A stretch of 64,000 bases of DNA from Osedax fenrisi (Eukaryota; Annelida; Polychaeta; Sabellida; Siboglinidae), in NCBI GenBank assembly GCA_964019155.1, contig OZ025245.1, positions 18,699,447 through 18,763,446 of the forward strand. Direction: 5' to 3'. Shown piece after piece: positions 1 to 9,659 of the stretch. The position numbers and the translations under genes were made by a program. Under the pieces are notes generated by a model that made no database searches, was not told the origin of the DNA, and saw nothing but the letters and a program-made list of their open reading frames with translations. Position 1 is the stretch's first letter; each line of letters starts with the position of its first letter.

Positions 1-644
1 CCATTGTATATATTATTGTCTATTACCGATATTAATAACATTGTTTCACAATTCACAAACATAACATGATTTATTATTAGGATTTACTATATACACGAGT
101 GGTACTTGCAAAATAAGAAATTTCTAATTTTCCATACACGGAAAATAGAACTGTTTTATAAAATGAATAGCCATTCACTAACTAAACGAATATTATATAT
201 ATACACAGAGATACTTCTATATATTTCATAACTGTTATTATGTAGGGGTGCTACAACAGGGAAGGGGGCGGCTGAAGGGATATGTCCCCCTCACTTTAAA
301 ATCTAGGGGGACCTCCTATGTATTGGACCCCCCCCCCCTTTTACCACACAATTTATTTTGATCGGTCGGTCCCCCCTACATACACCCCATCCTAGTCATA
401 CGATAAGAGGCATGCTATACGGAGGTACGAGCGTGTATACATAAATACATATGGTGGCGCTGAAATTAGAAGTGTTTTATAAAATGAATAGCCATTCTTT
501 CAATAAACCAAATTATATATATATATACAGAGATACTCCTATATATTGCCATTTTCATGACTGGTCATACGATAAGAGGCATGTTATACAGAGTATGAGT
601 GTATATACATAAATACATATAGTGGCTACAAGCTGCGGTGATAC
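1..644. repeat. Intron sequence after TEX14-like exon 10, with imperfect direct duplication
   Basis: AT-rich, no coding exon seen. Two blocks occur twice in direct orientation: a block near 145-240 recurs near 470-550, and a block near 395-460 (CATACGATAAGAGGCATG) recurs near 565-630. The second copy ends just before the exon 10 donor at 644. A C-rich stretch at 240-385 has weak inverted GTAGGGG/CCCCTAC ends and may be a decayed small transposon. The next TEX14 exon (the kinase APE region) should lie left of base 1. Confidence 0.55.
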
Positions 645-715
645 CTCCGTTGTCCATGTTGAGTAGCGCCTGCTGAAGGGGATGGGGTGTGTCATCTTTC
701 ATCAGGTCCGTCTCG
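645..715 (-). CDS. TEX14: TEX14-like exon 10 (pseudokinase, before the APE region)
   Basis: A 71-base GC-richer island in AT-rich intron. Acceptor AACAG at 716-720 and donor GGAG|GTATCA give phase 2 in, phase 1 out, joining in frame to exon 9. The peptide begins IETDLMKDDTPHPLQQ and ends LLNMDNG. In vertebrate TEX14 the segment after the DFG-like motif reads PLPTQLYNW before APEV; P, L, Q, L and N line up at similar spacing. The match is short, so this is the least certain exon of the set. Phase agreement and position support it. The next exon should code for the APE region and is not in the window. Confidence 0.55.
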
Positions 716-960
716 CTGTTAACGCAGTGCATACGTTAGTACGTCATTACATATATGAATGAATGAATGCATGAATTCAGTTTATAGACAAAGTCTAAGG
801 AGAATCAGTGAAAGCGATTAGCTTTTTTAATTCGATATCTCCTAACAGTAGTATAATATTAATATTAATAATTATAATATTAATATTACAGTCTGTTACA
901 CTGTTACAGACATATGTCTGTTACACTACAGTAATATATATATATATATATATATATATA
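716..960. other. Intron 9 proximal part, no gene seen
   Basis: Low-complexity AT sequence with an ATATTA-rich palindromic stretch near 845-890, a direct repeat of ACATATGTCTGTTACACTACA type near 890-925, and an (AT)n run near 928-961. Confidence 0.5.
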
Positions 961-2475
961 TTACTATAGTAATTAAGTATAGTAATTAAATACGAATCAT
1001 TGAAAATAAATAATTAAATATAAATCACTAAATGTGAATCAATAAATATGAATCATTGAAAATTAATAATTAAATACGAATCACTAAATGCGAATCATTA
1101 AATATGAATCATTAAATATATATAATTAAATATGAATCATTAAATATAAATCATTAAATATAAATATGAATCATTAAATATGAATCATTAAATATAAATA
1201 ATTAAATATGAATCATTAAATATGAATCATTAAATATGAATCATTAAATATAAATCATTAAATATGAATCATAAAATATATATAATTAAATATGAATCAT
1301 TAAATATAAATCATTAAATATAAATATTTAAATATGAATCATTAAATATATGTAATTAAATATGAATCATTAAATATGAATCATTAAATATGAATCATTA
1401 AATATAAATATCTAAATATGAATCATTGAATATGAATCTTTAAATATAAATATTTAAATATGAATCATTAACTATGAATCATTAAATACCAATCATTAAA
1501 TATGAATCATTAAATATAAATAATTAAATATGATTCATTAAATATGAATTATTTAATATAAATAATTAAATATAATAATTAAATATGAATCATTAAATAT
1601 GAATCATTAAATATAAATCATTAAATATGAATCATTAAATATATATAATTAAATATGAATCATTAAATATAAATCATTAAATATAAATATTTAAATATGA
1701 ATCATTAAATATGAATCATTAAATATATATAATTAAATATGAATCATTAAATATGAATCATTAAATATAAATATCTAAATATGAATCATTGAATATGAAT
1801 CTTTAAATATAAATATTTAAATATGAATCATTAAATACCAATCATTAAATATGAATCAAATATAAATAATTAAATATGATTCATTAAATATGAATTATTT
1901 AATATAAATAATTAAATATAATAATTAAATATGAATCATTAAATATGAATCATTAAATATAAATCATTAAATATGAATCATTAAATATATATAATTAAAT
2001 ATGAATCATTAAATATAAATCATTAAATATAAATATCTAAATATGAATCATTGAATATGAATATTTAAATATAAATATTTAAATATGAATCATTAAATAT
2101 GAATCATTAAATACCAATCATTAAATATGAATCATTAAATATAAATAATTAAATATGATTCATTAAATATGAATTATTTATATGAATTAATATAAATAAT
2201 TAAATATAATAATTAAATATGAATCATTAAATATGAATCATTAAATATAAATCATTAAATATGAATCATTAAATATATATAATTAAATATGAATCATTAA
2301 ATATAAATCATTAAATATAAATATTTAAATATGAATCATTAAATATGAATCATTAAATATATATAATTAAATATGAATCATTAAATATGAATCATTAAAT
2401 ATGAATCATTAAATATAAATAATTAAATATAGTAACTAAATATGAATCATTAAATATGAATCATTAATTATATTT
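961..2475. repeat. AT-rich satellite, about 14-bp unit (AAATATGAATCATT)
   Basis: About 1.5 kb of direct repeats of AAATATGAATCATT and variants (AAATATAAATAATT, AAATATAAATCATT). There is higher-order structure: a variant block containing ATACCAATCATT recurs near 1488, 1836 and 2112, so longer blocks of roughly 280-350 bp were amplified as units. It lies in the last visible intron of the TEX14-like gene. Confidence 0.9.
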
Positions 2476-3192
2476 ATCATTCTTCGAAATATAATCATAT
2501 AGAAATACATTAGTTAAAAGTAGAAGCAGTTACTATTGCAGATATAGCGAGCGAACCTCCTGTACTCGCTAATAGTGAATATAGTGAGGGTAATAAATGA
2601 TAGGTATAAAGAGTTATATTCTATAAGAAATATTACAATAAATTTAAACGCGAAGTTAATAAGAAATATAGACTCATTAGTACGGACTGCTGCAATAATT
2701 TATCAGGCAGTGTTATATATATAAATAATATTTTTACAATAAAATAATAAATATTTAATAATATTTATGGAAATAATACTCAGGGAACAGATATTCCACC
2801 TCCCGAGTATTTAAAGTGGAGTGAATATCTTTATTGTGACTCTACTCTTCGATATACATATATATAGGTGGTAAAATAAATTTATAGTATATACAAAATT
2901 AATTTAAAATATTATATATATAAGATGATAAATGATAATATTTTAGTTTTGTTGAGTAAATATATATTTATAATGGTAACATGATCGACAAGAAATTTAA
3001 TTGAGAATATTAAGGACTTCCAGTCGGGTGGGATAATAATTGATTGAAATATTGATTAAATAAATGATAATAAAATATAATAATAATAATACAAACAAAA
3101 GATAATAATACAACATCAATAATAATTAAAATATAATAATGATAATATAATAATTATAATACAAACAAAAAATAATAATATAAAAACAATTA
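2476..3192. other. AT-rich intron sequence, nothing recognised
   Basis: No ORF, splice-bounded exon or clear repeat apart from short AATAAT/ATAATA microsatellite stretches around 3060-3180. Confidence 0.5.
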
Positions 3193-3892
3193 AGCCCATG
3201 TCACACCGAAATGATGGCCGATATCGCTACGATATCGTAGCGATTTTTCACCGATAAAAAACTTAGAGAAATCATATTTCTAATCGGCATTTTAAAGTCA
3301 TTGGAAAAATAATTATTGCAAATTTAAATAAATAAACAATTTAATTTAATTAATTTTATAAGATAATAATACAATTTAATTCAAATATTAATTAAATATA
3401 AACATTTATATTACAGTCTGAAATAGCACCAATTGTTTACACCAATTTTAAAATAGCGCGTTCTTTATTACAAAATTATTAAGTAACTAGGTTACATAGT
3501 AGGTACGAACTGTTCTTAAATGAGAATGACATTTTTTATAAAGATGCTATTATGATAAAATTAATTTTATATGATTTTATATAATTTTTATTTAATTATA
3601 TACCAATTGGTAACATTGGAAAGCTTATTAAATTATATGAAATATTAATTTCAAATTATAAATATGCATTTTATTTATTTCGTTACTGAGCATGTTTTAT
3701 AAACATGCGCAGTAAAGAAATCGTTGAGAAATCGCTAAATATTTAGAGATATCTCTAAATAGTGAATATCGATATTCATCGCGATATCGGTAAGATATCG
3801 GTGGGGGTGTCACACCGAGAGAGAGAAAATCGGTGAAAAATCGCTACGATATCGGCACGATATCGTCCGATTTCTTCGGTGTCACAGGGGCT
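3193..3892. mobile_element. Harbinger-like MITE, 700 bp
   Basis: Terminal inverted repeats: the left end reads AGCCCATGTCACACCGAA and the right end, reverse-complemented, AGCCCCTGTGACACCGAA. The inverted similarity continues inward through GATATCG-rich sequence. A 3-bp TTA flanks both sides (3190-3192 and 3893-3895), the target-duplication type of PIF/Harbinger elements. No transposase ORF, so non-autonomous. The assignment rests on duplication length and structure only. Confidence 0.7.
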
Positions 3893-3901
3893 TTATAATA
3901 A

Positions 3902-4240
3902 TATACTGATGACACCACTGATACTAGACTAGATACCACTAACACTAAGACTAGATACCACTAACACTGAGACTAGATGCCACTAACACCAAGACTAGAT
4001 ACCACTAACACCAAGACTATATACCACTAACACTAAGACTAGATACCACTAACACTAAGACTAGATGCCACTAACACCAAGACTAGATACCACTAACACC
4101 AAGACTAGATACCACTAACACCAAGACCAGATACCACTAACACCAAGACTAGATACCACTAACACCAAGACTAGATACCACTAACACTAAGACCAGATAC
4201 CACTAACACTAAGACTAGATACCACGACTAACACCAATAC
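3902..4240. repeat. 21-bp minisatellite at the exon 9 donor
   Basis: About 15 direct copies of a 21-bp unit (AAGACTAGATACCACTAACAC) with few substitutions, ending about 5 bp from the donor of exon 9. On the gene's sense strand every unit contains TGTTAGTGG, so it repeats the GTTAGT of the donor itself. Confidence 0.9.
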
Positions 4241-4244
4241 TAAC

Positions 4245-4414
4245 ATTTCGCACATGTATTCGAAGTTACAGAGTTTAGCGGTGCTCATGTTGACCAGCTG
4301 TACTGCATGCGAGGTGATGCTGCAGTGAAGCAGGTTCTGCTGATGGATGTACAGCAGGGCGTCGGCTAGCTGGAACATCACTACGCACAGTTCTATTACT
4401 GTTAGCTTCTCTTT
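4245..4414 (-). CDS. TEX14: TEX14-like exon 9 (pseudokinase HRD and DFG region)
   Basis: 170 bases. Acceptor CCCCACAG and donor AT|GTTAGT give phase 0 in, phase 2 out. The peptide runs KEKLTVIELCVVMFQLADAL, then LYIHQQNLLHCSITSHAVQL and ends AKLCNFEYMCE. Vertebrate TEX14 has QIADALIYLH, HRSLSSYAVHIV and TNLEYL at the same places. The catalytic loop is HCSITSHAV: Asp, Lys and Asn of an active HRDLKxxN are Ser, Thr and Ala. The metal-binding DFG is NFE. This is a clear pseudokinase and the strongest single match in the window. Its donor directly abuts the 21-bp minisatellite. Confidence 0.92.
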
Positions 4415-5459
4415 CTGTGGGGTGTGGGTGGGGTGGGGGTTAGTATGGGGGGAGGGGAGCTAGTGAGGGGTCAGGAGGGGGTCAAGTGGGTGTTGTAGTA
4501 TGCTTATAGAGAGCCAATGCGGAGGTAGAGGCTAGAGGCTATTATTGTATAAATGCATGGAACATTAGATATATATTTATTGTATTTTTATTAGCTTCTA
4601 TTTATTTGTAGGGTTAGAGGGTCAATATCATTATAGTTATATTTATTATATTATTGATAAACAAAAACTTCTTATTATTATTATTAGTCATATTATTTAT
4701 TTCTATCAAATAATAAATATATAATTGTAATATATATAATTAGAAATAGTAATTGGAAATATTAATCTAAATATAGATGATTGCCTCGACCGGGGCTCGA
4801 AGCGAGGCTTACGTACACTAGCCCGTTGATACCTGCAGCAGTACTACATTATTGATGTATTAAACATTAAATACTTACATATACAATAGGTGACGCCAAT
4901 AGAAAAGATTACAGTCTATTTTTAAGCCCTTTATTATTATTATTTATTTGAGTTTATACATTTTTTAATGATAATTAACATGTGTGTTTATAATAACATG
5001 AATCATGTTACATGATAATTGGAGAAAACAATAAAATGGTAATGTATGCTCGAGATATATTAAATAACAAAAAAATACTTAATTTTTTACAAGAAAACTC
5101 TATAATATAATCTACAAAAGAAAGAGAACGAAATGTTTTCTAATATATACTAATAGTGTCAGCGAATATACATAGGTGAATATTGAATCGTTCAATTATG
5201 TTTGCATAGTAGTTCTTAATTCAGAAACACGTTGCTAAAATTATTATAAAATAGGTGTTATACAATAGTAATGCGTGATAAAATATCTCATAATAGATTT
5301 TTAAACTAAACATATAGGTTATATCAAAAGATAGACAAAGTTTTTAATATTAATTTATCAAATTTTATAGTTTTAAACTATATTTTTATATTTAACCCTA
5401 TTCTAATCATTATAAATATTTCTATGAGCGACATTGATCAGTAAATTAAGTAATTCCGT
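4415..5459. other. TEX14-like intron 8, no gene seen
   Basis: G-rich stretch at 4415-4500, followed by AT-rich sequence. Near 4780-4840 a short GC-rich stretch contains a B-box-like GCTTCGAGCCC on the minus strand, possibly a tRNA-derived relic, but no second half was found. Confidence 0.45.
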
Positions 5460-5945
5460 AGTTCTATGTTTTAGATGACGCAATAACTAACATGGTGATG
5501 AAACTTTGATATAATAACCTACCATATGATGTAATACTATGATATAATAACTAATCAAATGACGCAATAACTAATCCTATGATGCAATAACTAACCCTAT
5601 GATGAAATACCAAACCATATGATGCACCAACTAATCCAATGACACAATAACTTACCCGATGACATAACCCCGTGATGCAATACCTAACCCTTTTATGTAA
5701 TACCAAACTCTACGATGCAATACATAACCCTATTATGTAATAACTAACCCTATGATGCAATACCTAACCCTGTGATGCAATAATTAATGCGATGACATAA
5801 CTATATGATGATATACCTAACTCTATGATATAATAACTTAACGCTATGATGTAATTACTAACTCTATGATGTAATAACTTAACCCGATGATGCAATACCT
5901 AACTCTATGATGTAATAACTTGACCTATGACACAACAACGACTAA
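5460..5945. repeat. Degenerate minisatellite (about 20-bp unit) at the exon 8 donor
   Basis: Diverged repeats of ATGATGCAATAACTAACCCT type fill about 480 bp right up to the exon 8 donor. On the sense strand the unit reads CATCATNGGGTTAGTTAT, close to the true junction CATCATCGC|GTTAGT. The array looks as if it grew from the exon-intron junction. Confidence 0.8.
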
Positions 5946-5946
5946 C

Positions 5947-6070
5947 GCGATGATGGATCACGTGGAACAGAGACCCGCAGTCGATACGCTCGTAGATCAG
6001 AATGATTCCGTCGAGGTTGTTAGTCTGACTGGTGCCCATCAGCAACAGGATGTGAGGGTGGCGCAGCTTC
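5947..6070 (-). CDS. TEX14: TEX14-like exon 8 (pseudokinase helix C to hinge)
   Basis: 124 bases. Acceptor TTCGCAG and donor CGC|GTTAGT give phase 2 in, phase 0 out. The peptide includes KLRHPHILLLMG, then IILIYERIDCGSLFHVIHHR. Vertebrate TEX14 has KLRHPYLLQLM and LVYERxTIGTLFSVLHERR. This covers the end of helix C, beta 4-5 and the hinge. The helix C Glu that pairs with the VAIK Lys is not obvious. The exon is followed by a degenerate minisatellite that repeats its donor. Confidence 0.92.
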
Positions 6071-6108
6071 CTGCGAACCGATGACGGCGATTATAACAAT
6101 TATTAATA

Positions 6109-6141
<33 letters not shown>

Positions 6142-6241
6142 ACATTAATGACCCTATATTATAATATATATTAAAGGTCATTAATATATTAATATATATA
6201 TTTGCTTGCGATATCAATTGATAATAATAATATATTTATTA

Positions 6242-6500
6242 AAGGGGCTTCACACCGACTCGAATGCAGTTATTAACTCTAATTATTAGAGGTTAAAGTT
6301 TAACTATTTTATTTAAATCTCTGTAAAAGGGGTTTTACACCAAATTATTAGAGTTAATAATTGAATTAGAGTTGGTGTGAAACCCTTTTTACGGATGAGA
6401 ATTTATTTTATTTTAAATATTGTATTTAAATATTAGAGTTAAACTTTAACCTCTACTTATTAGAGTTAATAATTGCGTTCGAGTTGGTGTGAAACCCCTT
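6242..6500. mobile_element. Harbinger-like MITE with nested palindrome
   Basis: Outer inverted ends: left AAGGGGCTTCACACCGACTC and right, reverse-complemented, AAGGGGTTTCACACCAACTC, with inverted similarity continuing about 60 bp inward. TTA flanks both sides (6239-6241, 6501-6503), as expected for a 3-bp target duplication. Inside, about 6326-6392, is a second, smaller palindrome with the same AAAAGGGGTTT ends: either a nested copy of the family or a collapsed rearranged copy. No ORF. Confidence 0.75.
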
Positions 6501-6519
6501 TTAGCGGAATTGTGTTGGT

Positions 6520-6640
6520 TTTCTGTATCGTTTTCGAGTTTATAATATTAATATGGTTCTTCGTCGTAAACGAGCCTCACAATAACGTAGCTGCATACGT
6601 ACGTTCTGTTGTTGTCAACCGTATAACGGTAATTGTTATC
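6520..6640. repeat. Intronic repeat copy (pair with 14815-14930)
   Basis: About 110 bp beginning TTTTCTGTATCGTTTTCGAG shows clear direct similarity to 14815-14930. Each copy lies 400-450 bp 5' (gene sense) of an acceptor: exon 8 here, exon 7 for the partner. No coding potential. Confidence 0.7.
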
Positions 6641-6765
6641 GCAGACACTTAAGCTGGCCGGTCCACACCCGACATACGCCATCATACGAAATAGAATTAT
6701 TCCGATTTTCTGATTTATACCGGCATAGATATATATATTATATAGATATATGCATATATATATAT

Positions 6766-6935
6766 CCGCTCTCGTGTTAAGGCATCCATGGTTTTATACG
6801 AGAGCCGATCATTTATTTATACATAATTTTATAAGGTCACTTCTAAATATTATTGGTGTTCCGGACGAGGCTCGAACCCGTGTCCTACTGCTTGTGTGTC
6901 CGACGCCTTAATTAACTGAGCCACACGGGCAGTTA
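6766..6935 (-). mobile_element. tRNA-derived SINE, minus strand, 3' truncated
   Basis: On the minus strand a tRNA-like head has A-box GTGTGGCTCAGTTAATTAAG and B-box GGGTTCGAGCC, ends in CCGGA, and is followed by the body shared with the copies at 28487, 52080 and 55842 (TATAATTATGTATAAATAAATGATCGGCTCTCG). The distal body is missing. Confidence 0.8.
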
Positions 6936-8259
6936 CACTACACCATATATATATATATTGATATATATTATAAAATATTACTGTTAGCTACTGTATTGTA
7001 TGTTATGGTAAATAGTGATCTAAACAATGCATCGGTACACGAGATCAGTGTATACATGAAGCGAGTATTTACTTTACTATACTTAACACTATTTGGTGTT
7101 GACACCACAATAGTTGGTCCACTATTAATTCACTTTTTACATCCACATAGCTGCTGCTTCAAATTTTAAATTTGACAATTTATGAGTCATTTGAAAAAAA
7201 TAATTGAAAAGCCGATATCTATATACGAGGAGATTACAAATGGGGCTTATTTTTGTATGAAGCCACTGGCTTTAAGTGCACTGGTTAACAACAATGTATA
7301 GATATACAAAATGAATAAATTATCATAAAAAATGGTATTATATTATATTTAATTAGTATCTTTCTAGGAACTACGGATAGCGATTCGCGCGAAAGAAGGA
7401 CATTGGAGGACACGTGTAATGAACAGCTCCACCTGGTGAGGGTTAGGTAATGATCTTTAACAAAGTAGCAATGCAATTTATCTAGAAATAACAAAAAATC
7501 ATCTTTTATAAAACACTATTAATTAAAATGTACACCATTAATTATTTATTGTGTAATTAAATATCCTAACTGGTATACATTTATTTATAATATTTTATAA
7601 TATATATATATATTTAATAAATAATAATTATAATTATATAACTGGTTATACAAATTTAAAATATATGTTTTAAAAAACATTTTTTATAAGACACCTTTAT
7701 ACATAATTATATTGCATAATATAATTTATAATGCACATAGGTATACCTATGTGAATTATAAACGTAATTATAAATAACACTATATTTATAAAATAATTTC
7801 TATAGAAATATCCACAACAAAATCATGTAAATTTGTATGTATATTTCAACAATATGTTAATAAACCCAATAACACCCAATGTAGACATGTATGTACTTTG
7901 TATGTATTAATCAATACCTTGCATAATAGAAACAATAGAAAAGTAGTTACATTTATTCAATAGCACTAATTTAATTTATTTAACATTAAATTAATGTTGA
8001 ACGGAAGGTTATATTTCCAATATATATTAACATGTAAATATGTGCAATGGTTTGTGTACATATATAGCAGCCCCCTGATATAGTGTGTAGTGCCGTAGCA
8101 TCTATAGATAGAGCTATGCAACTACCTCTGCAGCATCAGTAGTAGCAACGATGCATGCACTCCACTACTTACTTTAAACAATTGTCATTATGTCAGGCTC
8201 ACTATTTATATACATTATTATATTATATTGATTATATAAATTATATATTTTCTATTCGC
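6936..8259. other. TEX14-like intron 7, no gene seen
   Basis: AT-rich. A short GC-richer stretch at 8060-8165 contains AGCAGCCCCC and GCATCAGTAGTAGC but no supported exon; it may be upstream sequence of the LINE that follows. Confidence 0.5.
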
Positions 8260-8475
8260 TGCCCTCATTGTCCTTAATCTTTCGAGGTACTGGTCCTGTA
8301 CTGAAGAATCGGTCGCCTATCCGTAGAATCTACCCGAACGAAGAGTTTCCACCATACCGGAGAATCTATCATATACGTGGAGTCGACTTCATTTCACTGC
8401 TTACTATATTATTATATAATACCTATATATATTACGTTACTCGAGGTCATCTATTAGCTAGCAAGTGTATATATA

Positions 8476-9615
8476 ATGGCAGTTGTATGTCATTATTGCA
8501 ATGAACCTGCTTCTAGCTCTGACCTACCATGTAGCTCGTGTAAATCATTCTACCACCATGTATGCCTCTTCCCAGCATCAATTATATCCAAATCATGGAC
8601 TCATATCAATGGTCCCCCTCCATCATATGCCCTTGCCATTTTTTCTTCCCCTAATTTCACATTTACATGTCCCTCTTGCCTCCTAAACACCTCATCAAAT
8701 ACATCTACTACATTCTCCTCTCCTCTAGTTACCCCTACTCCTATACATCGTAATAATCCCCCCATCCGACCTCCTATACCTGCCCAATTACGAATTCCCA
8801 AACTTATGGAACTTAAAACTTTCCCCCCATCCTTTATAACCGCTAATATCCAATCACCTTATCCTTATCATAAATCGTATGCATCTGCTATTATATCATC
8901 TTCCTCTCCTACCCCTATTAAATCTCCTATCGTCCACCATGTACCTCCTATTTCTACCATACCCTATACTCTTCCCATACCTCGTAAACTTCAACTAAAT
9001 AATATTATTCGTAACAATTCACTTGTCATTGAACATTTAAATCCCTCTGATATGAATACTGAATTCATTTCATCAATCCTTATACATATGCTACTGCCTA
9101 AAATATGTATTTCTATAGTAAAATTTAAACACAACAATGCAATCATCCAGTTCTCTAGTAAATCATTTTGTGACATGTTTTTCAGTAGATTTAGATCTAC
9201 TAAAGTTAATCCCCGATTCTCACACCTATACTTACTAAATTCCCTACCTTATAAAACCCGTTTATTAGGTAAAATCCTTTATCATGCATATATATTAAAA
9301 CTAACCCCTATACATACTAAACCTATATTTAATACATATACAAAGTCATTTGAATTACGACTTACATATAATTATATTGACTGGTCTCTTCCACCAATTA
9401 CCATACCTCCAACTCTCCTTATTCACTGGGAATCTTCCTACCTTAAATTTAAATCTTCCGTTCCCTCATTTATTAATCTCTCCATTAATACTAATTCAGA
9501 CCCCACACCTAATAATCCTTCTGAAAATTCCAACTCCCCTTATATTCCTGTAACATCAACTCCATCTATTGATTTAAATAATTCCACCATCCTAAGTGAT
9601 CCAGTTGTTGATTAA
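8476..9615 (+). CDS. LINE ORF1, PHD-like zinc finger protein
   Basis: Intact 379-codon ORF. The N-terminus has a Cys/His pattern: CHYCNEPASS, PCSSC, YHHVC and, further on, FTCPSC, giving C4-H-C3 spacing like a PHD finger. A Pro/Ser/Thr-rich region follows (about residues 50-160), then a more structured basic region (about 165-300). This fits ORF1 of CR1/L2-type LINEs, which is thought to bind RNA. ORF2 follows about 45 bases after the stop. That this ORF is intact while ORF2 carries two lesions suggests fairly recent insertion. Confidence 0.8.
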   Translation: MAVVCHYCNEPASSSDLPCSSCKSFYHHVCLFPASIISKSWTHINGPPPSYALAIFSSPNFTFTCPSCLLNTSSNTSTTFSSPLVTPTPIHRNNPPIRPPIPAQLRIPKLMELKTFPPSFITANIQSPYPYHKSYASAIISSSSPTPIKSPIVHHVPPISTIPYTLPIPRKLQLNNIIRNNSLVIEHLNPSDMNTEFISSILIHMLLPKICISIVKFKHNNAIIQFSSKSFCDMFFSRFRSTKVNPRFSHLYLLNSLPYKTRLLGKILYHAYILKLTPIHTKPIFNTYTKSFELRLTYNYIDWSLPPITIPPTLLIHWESSYLKFKSSVPSFINLSINTNSDPTPNNPSENSNSPYIPVTSTPSIDLNNSTILSDPVVD

Positions 9616-9659
9616 CTAAAATCTAATCATATATCCACACCCTCTCTAACTAAATCTGC

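Noticed and set aside
961..2475. CRISPR array
   Set aside because: Units are contiguous and AT-only with no unique spacers, in eukaryotic DNA.
4780..4840. A tRNA gene
   Set aside because: Only a B-box-like GCTTCGAGCC is present; no cloverleaf, anticodon arm or A-box could be built.
5460..5945. Telomere-like repeats (AACCCT words)
   Set aside because: AACCCT occurs within a longer degenerate unit of about 20 bp and never as a tandem 6-bp array.
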